From Oasisia sp. SBJ-2009 (taxonomy: Eukaryota > Annelida > Polychaeta > Sabellida > Siboglinidae), in assembly GCA_964017155.1 (NCBI GenBank), contig OZ024866.1, positions 24,638,966-24,702,965 of the forward strand: a DNA stretch of 64,000 nucleotides, written 5' to 3'. Of the stretch, positions 49,855 to 64,000 are shown piece after piece. Below the pieces are notes generated by a model. The model saw nothing but the letters and a program-made list of their open reading frames with translations, was not told where the DNA came from and ran no database searches. Position 1 is the first letter of the stretch, and each line of letters opens with the position of its first letter. A program made the position numbers and the translations under genes.

Positions 49855-50215
49855 GGGTAGCCTCAATTACCCAGGCTCCATGAGGTGGCAGCACTTTTTA
49901 GCCCCTCAAATCCGCCTGGTAGATTTATGCTCTGCCAATTTTGCCACCAGGGCGGCCTAAGCTGGCTTTACCCCGTAATAGGGTAGTGATGCTGATTGGC
50001 TTTCGGATCAACTGTGAAATAAAAATTAAGTAAGGATATACTTTTATAAGATAATACTATACTAGTAAAAGCAGTCAACATTAAACTTATATTCACACAA
50101 AAATAAACACAAATTCAAATTTGCACTTGTGTATGAAGCAGGATTATGGCAGGATTAGCCTCGATTACCCAGGTTCCTTGAGGTGGCAGCAGTGTTTAGC
50201 CCCTCACATAACATA
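49855..50215 (+). repeat. Dispersed repeat family Y, two head-to-tail parts
   Basis: GATTACCCAGGTTCCTTGAG with GTGGCAGCA...AGCCCCTCA occurs at about 50160-50205, and a sister at 49862-49905. The stretch 49975-50205 is also found inverted at 55985-56255; a short copy is at 54205-54260. Confidence 0.75.
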
Positions 50216-52552
50216 CAAAAGCGGGCTAATTGACCAGACTGTCTTCTCAGCAAAGGTACACAAAAACTGTTACTGTTCATCTATGCAGCCTCGTGAAAAC
50301 GAAGCCAAGGTTTTTACTATACTTTCTTTCGGATGCTGCTAAAAATGTGCTAGTCAGTGCATGACATAGCGTAATGTTTTCCCTCCAGAATTGAGGAAAC
50401 TATTTCTGAATCAGGGTGCAGTTGTCCTACATGAATGTACAGACAAAGGTGTGTTCTTGTCGCATCCCGAGGCTTGGCGACCTTGTTATATAACAACACA
50501 CCTTTTTGCTGGTGATAGTGATAATATTTGTGTTTTTCTTCTTTCATAAACTGGACTGGGCCCTTGCAGGGTGTTAAAAGTCCAATCAGGGTGCAGTTTC
50601 TTTTTGAAAGAGGAACAGGGAAAACTGGTTGTGCCAGTCGAGATTATTGATAACTCAACTGTGACTGTGTCACTTTGCCAAATTTTGGCTTTCCAGAACT
50701 GTATTTGCCATCAGAGTGTACAGGAAAACATTAACACTAAGAACATATTAGGAAACAAAACTCCAAGTGACTGTCAGCAAGTACTGAAATCTGTTATTAT
50801 AGATTTCCAACCTGAAAGTTTCAACCTAATTGTTTTTGATAATCTTCTACCCTAAAATATCCCAGTGTTGTTAATCAAGTGCTTTACGTTAGAGAGCTTT
50901 GTGTTATTTGTCTATATTTTTATATACTGTTTTTCTCGAAGTCATTTCACCTGGCTGGGTGAATAGAGGGGAGAATCCCCAGGTGAAACTTATGTAAACA
51001 CATGTTTTGTGGCATCATGTTTGGGTGTAAACCAGCACGTTGGATATGTGAGTAGCTTCTCATCGTAATGATAATGTTACATAGTGCTGGATAATCTATA
51101 AATTGCATATGCATAACACCAAATCAAACTGCATGAAATCAAATTGCAAGCAGTGTGCTTACATTCCATGCTAAATATCTGCACTTGTGTGTAGATTGAA
51201 CGCAGCTACTGTTAAACAATCTCTGTGCTTGCATGTGTGATTTATAGATGGCCCATTAGTTGGCATAGCTGATTAACTGTTTTCTGTTAGTCACATTGAA
51301 TTGTGATATCAAATGGTGCTTTTACATGAATTACATCAGAAATCTATCATGTTGATTCGAAACATGTTGATGTTTTTATGGCATGGTTTATGCAATGTTA
51401 TATGAGTCTTTCTTGATCCTAATATTTGTAATTGCTTATACATTTTTTTTAAAGAAAACAAATGTTCAATAATTCTCTCTGTAGAAAATGGAAAGTATCA
51501 AGTGCTATATTTTAAGGAATTAGCCAAAATCAGTAGGCAAAGGAAACAGTATTTTGCGATATACAACTTTGTAATCATACACCTTTTAATTGTTGCAAAG
51601 TGTTGTTTATATTTTATTCTATTAACCTTTTACATGTTATCCAAGAATTGCTGAACATTTTCTGTGATATGGTTGCCAGCATACTGGTGTTGTTTACACA
51701 GTTGCTGAAATTTGAAATCCAGAAATGTGGTGCTTTGTTATACATTCCAGAATGGTGATGTAAAGGTTGGGCTGATGTGAGACCAAGTGGAATAAAGGTG
51801 GTGTTACTGTTGATGTGTTGCTGGTCTTGTCTGTCTGGTCCACCAATGAGTGGCCATCTTCCTCGCCCTCCAGGGGTCGTTGTACTGCACCCCTGGCTGA
51901 TCATCTCTGAAAAACTTGGGAGTGACTATAAATTATGCCCCCATTGGAAGACAGAACCATGACAGGGGGGAGTCCCAATTTAATGACCCATTCACATGTA
52001 GAATATTGCTTGTGACTTAAATCACCCAAAGTTATATCACATAACTGGAGGCGGACCATACTCCTCATGGGCAATTGGGGGACGCTAAAAGAGGAGTTTT
52101 TCAAAGGAATGTGACGGGTAGAGTGGAGGATGGTACTGATGTAATCAGCTGCAGCGACCCCTGGTGACTGAGGATGTTGTTCATACAACATCAACAAAAA
52201 CATAGATAATGTAGTTTCATTACGAATAATCCTCCACAGTTACCTGCTTTACATATACTCGGGTCATGATAAAAATACACCACAACAAAATAATTATTTA
52301 TAAATAATTACACAATCTCAGTCTTGAAAGCTCTTGTAGGTATGGTTGGCCGACTATAAGCAAAGTAACAAATAAAGTTTGCTAAACAACAGTACTTGAT
52401 AATGTTGCAAGTGTGTCAGTGACCGCTTGAAAGAGTTTAACTTGCTACACGTTTCAATAAAACTTATTCACTGGCACTGGGAGTCTCTGTCCTCCGTGTT
52501 TTAGAAGCTATATTACGGTGGGTAATACAATACAATACACAATGCATCATAG

Positions 52553-52626
52553 CATTTCCTCCTTCCTAGTTTCCAGTGACAGAAAGCAAACATGGCACGT
52601 CACTGGAAACTAGGAAGGAGGAAATG
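52553..52626. other. Perfect 28-bp hairpin with 18-base loop
   Basis: CATTTCCTCCTTCCTAGTTT continuing CCAGTGAC (52553-52580) is the exact reverse complement of 52599-52626. It lies about 540 bases upstream of the gene B ATG. It could be a small foldback, a recent palindromic duplication or a structured RNA element. Confidence 0.9.
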
Positions 52627-53166
52627 TTGTTCAAGTGACTATCTCACTTTGTATTCATAAATAAAAGACACTAGAATACATCACAGAAGAGGCTTGTCTA
52701 GTCAGATGGCCACAATAGCATCGATGTGCATTAATACTTCTTTCACTCAACAGGTGGCACCATCACCCCTACACAGGTTATGATGCGACACCATGGCGCT
52801 CTAAATGCAGAATCGCGTGTCCAGTTCTTAGTCATTCTAAACAAAATAAACAACTTCCTGGTGTAGAGCTACGTAAAAAAAAAAAACATTGACGCATGCG
52901 GAAACTTGTCTCTCGGGAGCTCCTCGTGAAACGTGCTCTGTTTCACATAGCCTCACACCAACTCACTGAGCCGTAACCGTTGCCTTGTAAGCGATCACAG
53001 ATAACATCCATAATTCATAAAAGAAAGCGCGCGGTATATCATTATAGTCGACACTAGACGACACGTACAGGGAAGTTCAGCCCACTACCTCAATTCTACA
53101 CAAACACAACACGTATCGGTTCATAGTTTCGCCATAAGGTAGCACCGAACTCTTCCCCCGAGAGTC

Positions 53167-62141
<8,975 letters not shown>

Positions 62142-62818
62142 ACGAATGTGAAGTTCATCGCCTAGCCTTTGTAACCTAGGTCTCAACATGGAACCATCGC
62201 ACCAGCTATAGACTGACAGAATGGCACCCAGAATGTCTACACGATATACGACGTGGCCTTCGAATACGCTACGTGTTCACCATCAGTTGTTGGTGGCATG
62301 GTTCGCTGACCTAGTTGCTAAGTAACGGTCACGTGATGGATAGGTAGTCCATCCTTCACTCTATGGATTGTTCCCGTTGGATAGTGCCTACTTTCATTGG
62401 TCCATGTCTTAGTCTAGAAGTAGATTATTAAACAACTCATCCCGACCCAATTTACATTGCTTACAAAACCACCCGCCAATTGAAATGCTCCACGTCAACA
62501 GGGTGGAAACTACGACGGCGACTATATTATGTTTTTATATAGAAAACTCTCGCTTTTTACGACATGATTTTTACCATAGATTATATATTTAACCGCGTGC
62601 TTTTTGTTTGTTTTCATGTCTATTCAAATACATTATATTGTAGGTTTTATTTAGTTTTGTCACGACTATTTTGTGTTTTTTAGAAAAAAGATATGTCTAT
62701 TAAATAGATTTAGCTATATGTGCGTTTGTCTACAGTGGAGACTGGTGCAAGGATCCAGCTAGCTAGAACGGTTTTATCAGGTTATTTGGAATTGTATTAA
62801 AATACAGTATTCACATAC

Positions 62819-62824
62819 AATAAA
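62819..62824 (+). terminator. Candidate polyadenylation signal of gene B
   Basis: AATAAA 678 bases after the stop codon; no earlier AATAAA is seen in the 3' UTR. Confidence 0.5.
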
Positions 62825-62891
62825 CACCTATCTCGTGTCTACAATCAGCAACATACTATAATAGTTGTTACCCGATAAAAAGATGTATGTA

Positions 62892-62894
<3 letters not shown>

Positions 62895-62952
<58 letters not shown>

Positions 62953-63085
62953 CACACACACATATATATTATTGATTAAAACAATTTATTAACGAAACGG
63001 GTAGTCAAGTACATTGCTAAACGATAAACATAAACACAATCAATTATTTGCAACACCTCTCTTCTGCGGTTTTCTTTACAGCAGA

Positions 63086-63129
<44 letters not shown>

Positions 63130-63130
63130 G
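62895..63130. repeat. Two (TA)n microsatellites flanking the convergent 3' ends
   Basis: TA runs at about 62897-62945 and 63087-63128. The second lies just downstream, in gene direction, of the ion-channel stop codon. Confidence 0.95.
62985..62990 (-). terminator. Candidate polyadenylation signal of the Cys-loop receptor gene
   Basis: TTTATT on the plus strand, 267 bases past the minus-strand stop, facing the gene B signal about 160 bases away. Confidence 0.45.
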
Positions 63131-63256
63131 ATATGCCATAGAACTGCCATGTAATGAGGCACAGCGCAAGAGATCTCAGACAACGATCAGGCCGTATCCA
63201 TGTCGCCAGCTCGAAGCAGGCGATTGGTGCGGCGTGTACGACCGAGTGGGGGAGTT

Positions 63257-63484
63257 CTACTCGGCTTTGAAGACTACGACGAAGAAGGAGATGTTCAACA
63301 CAGCGAAGAAGATGAGGCAGATTCGGTCGGCGATGTTGGCAATGGAGCGCCACTCTGCCGCGATCACCTTCAGCGCGTTCGCCTTCGGCATGGCCAGCGC
63401 GTGACACTCGCGCAACTCGTCGAAGATCTCCAGAAGCACTTGGAATATGTCAGCAAACACGAGCAGCTCCATCGTCGGGACATA
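63257..63484 (-). CDS. Last exon of a Cys-loop (nicotinic-type) ligand-gated ion channel, partial
   Basis: The minus frame from an acceptor TTTTCGCCGCAG (ending at 63485) to a TAG at 63257-63259 encodes about 75 residues. An amphipathic MA-helix-like segment (FADIFQVLLEIFDELRECHA) is followed by AEWRSIANIADRI and a hydrophobic M4 segment (CLIFFAVLNISFFVVVF), ending KAE. The EWRxIAxIxDRI-plus-M4 arrangement is the usual carboxy end of nicotinic acetylcholine receptor subunits and relatives, cation channels of the cell membrane gated by a transmitter. The ligand-binding domain and M1-M3 must lie right of the window. The exon is GC-rich compared with its surroundings. Whether it is acetylcholine-gated cannot be told from this part. 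Confidence 0.68.
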   Translation of the reverse strand, partial: YVPTMELLVFADIFQVLLEIFDELRECHALAMPKANALKVIAAEWRSIANIADRICLIFFAVLNISFFVVVFKAE

Positions 63485-64000
63485 CTGCGGCGAAAACACG
63501 ACGAACGGTGCGTTTGTGAATGTGTGAGTGAGTTTATTTGGTAAAACATTATAATACATGCAAATAAGACAAGTTTGGATTGATTGCATAAGCAAATAAC
63601 GAAATAAGCATATATATAATATTTACCGAGGATAGACACATTAAAGCACACAATAGCACACTTGTTTCCAATGTGGTCATCCAAAATAATGCTAAGAATG
63701 AATTTAAGAAACAAAATACGCAAATAAATAAACCCAGTAACACAATAATTAAAATGTAAATATTTTCAAAGACAGGTAAACAAATGTCACCAATAAGACA
63801 AGGTGCTAACATAAAAGGTGCTCTACTAAAATATAATAACATGATAGTACGCAGTTAGATTAAATTAACAAAAACGTATTTAAAAAGCCACTTTAAGATA
63901 GTAATTCGTCAGCCATCAATCTATTGTATAGTAGGGTCGTTAACTTTTTTTTCTTTCTAGAACTGCTTTTAACTTGACATTGCTTTATTTCGGTAGGCAA
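63485..64000 (-). other. Intron of the ion-channel gene
   Basis: AT-rich sequence upstream of the last exon on the minus strand. No further exon is recognised before the window edge. Confidence 0.45.

Larger units (their letters stand above)
49353..53166. other. Spacer between JmjC genes A and B
   Basis: It holds two copies of dispersed repeat family Y (49855-50215), a perfect hairpin at 52553-52626 and otherwise AT-rich unique-looking sequence. The gene B promoter should lie in the GC-richer last 300 bases; no clear TATA box is seen. The open frame at 50571-50855 has no recognisable domain. Confidence 0.5.

Noticed and set aside
62976..63544. Plus- and minus-strand ORFs overlapping the ion-channel exon
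   Set aside because: The frame carrying EWRSIANIADRI plus a hydrophobic M4 is the recognisable one; the others include translated (TA)n.

Overview
This is a window of animal nuclear DNA: genes split by GT-AG (and two GC-AG) introns, tRNA-derived SINEs, LINE reverse-transcriptase tails, MITE-like inverted repeats, and very many micro- and minisatellites. Protein content and repeat style suggest an invertebrate bilaterian, possibly a mollusc; that placement is inference with low to moderate confidence.

Left third (1-19500, + strand): the 3' part of a multi-exon gene that continues beyond the left edge. I can join 14 coding exons (27-95 through 17747-17938) with consistent phase into about 504 residues of Arg/Ser/Pro-rich, probably disordered protein with a PPPY motif, a hidden 11-residue coding repeat and a class I PDZ-ligand-like end (TQL). 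I do not recognise the family. Its introns hold a 32-bp minisatellite, a (CACTGT/CTCACT)n tract, a homogeneous 67-bp satellite and a roughly 540-bp pure (GGGA)n tract.

Middle (19500-38800): a SINE, a 40-bp minisatellite, then an apparently intronless minus-strand gene (23418-28151) encoding a 1577-residue protein with about 17 C2H2-like zinc fingers, resembling the ZNF532/ZNF592/ZNF687 group. After it come about 10 kb without a recognisable gene but full of inverted-repeat elements (29369-29750, 30283-32704, 35334-36035) and dispersed repeats.

Right third (38800-62900, + strand): the main discovery candidate. Two tandem paralogous seven-exon genes (A 39002-49033, 437 aa; B 53167-62141, 471 aa) encode proteins with a signal peptide, a cupin_8/JmjC 2-oxoglutarate oxygenase domain with an intact Fe(II) triad (HxD...H) and 2OG lysine, one canonical EF-hand, and a C-terminal ER-retrieval signal (KDEL in A, RDEL in B). 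The intron phases are identical. This predicts a pair of calcium-binding hydroxylases of the ER lumen. Gene A also has copies of its own 3' splice sites upstream of exon 3 and, as a 62-bp minisatellite, upstream of exon 7. Every decoy acceptor leads straight into an in-frame stop. In gene B, mobile elements sit within about 10 bp of two splice donors, one of them a GC donor.

Right edge (63257-63484, - strand): the last exon of a Cys-loop (nicotinic-type) ligand-gated ion channel, covering the MA helix and M4, convergent with gene B. The functions of the genes do not obviously connect, apart from the tandem A/B pair.
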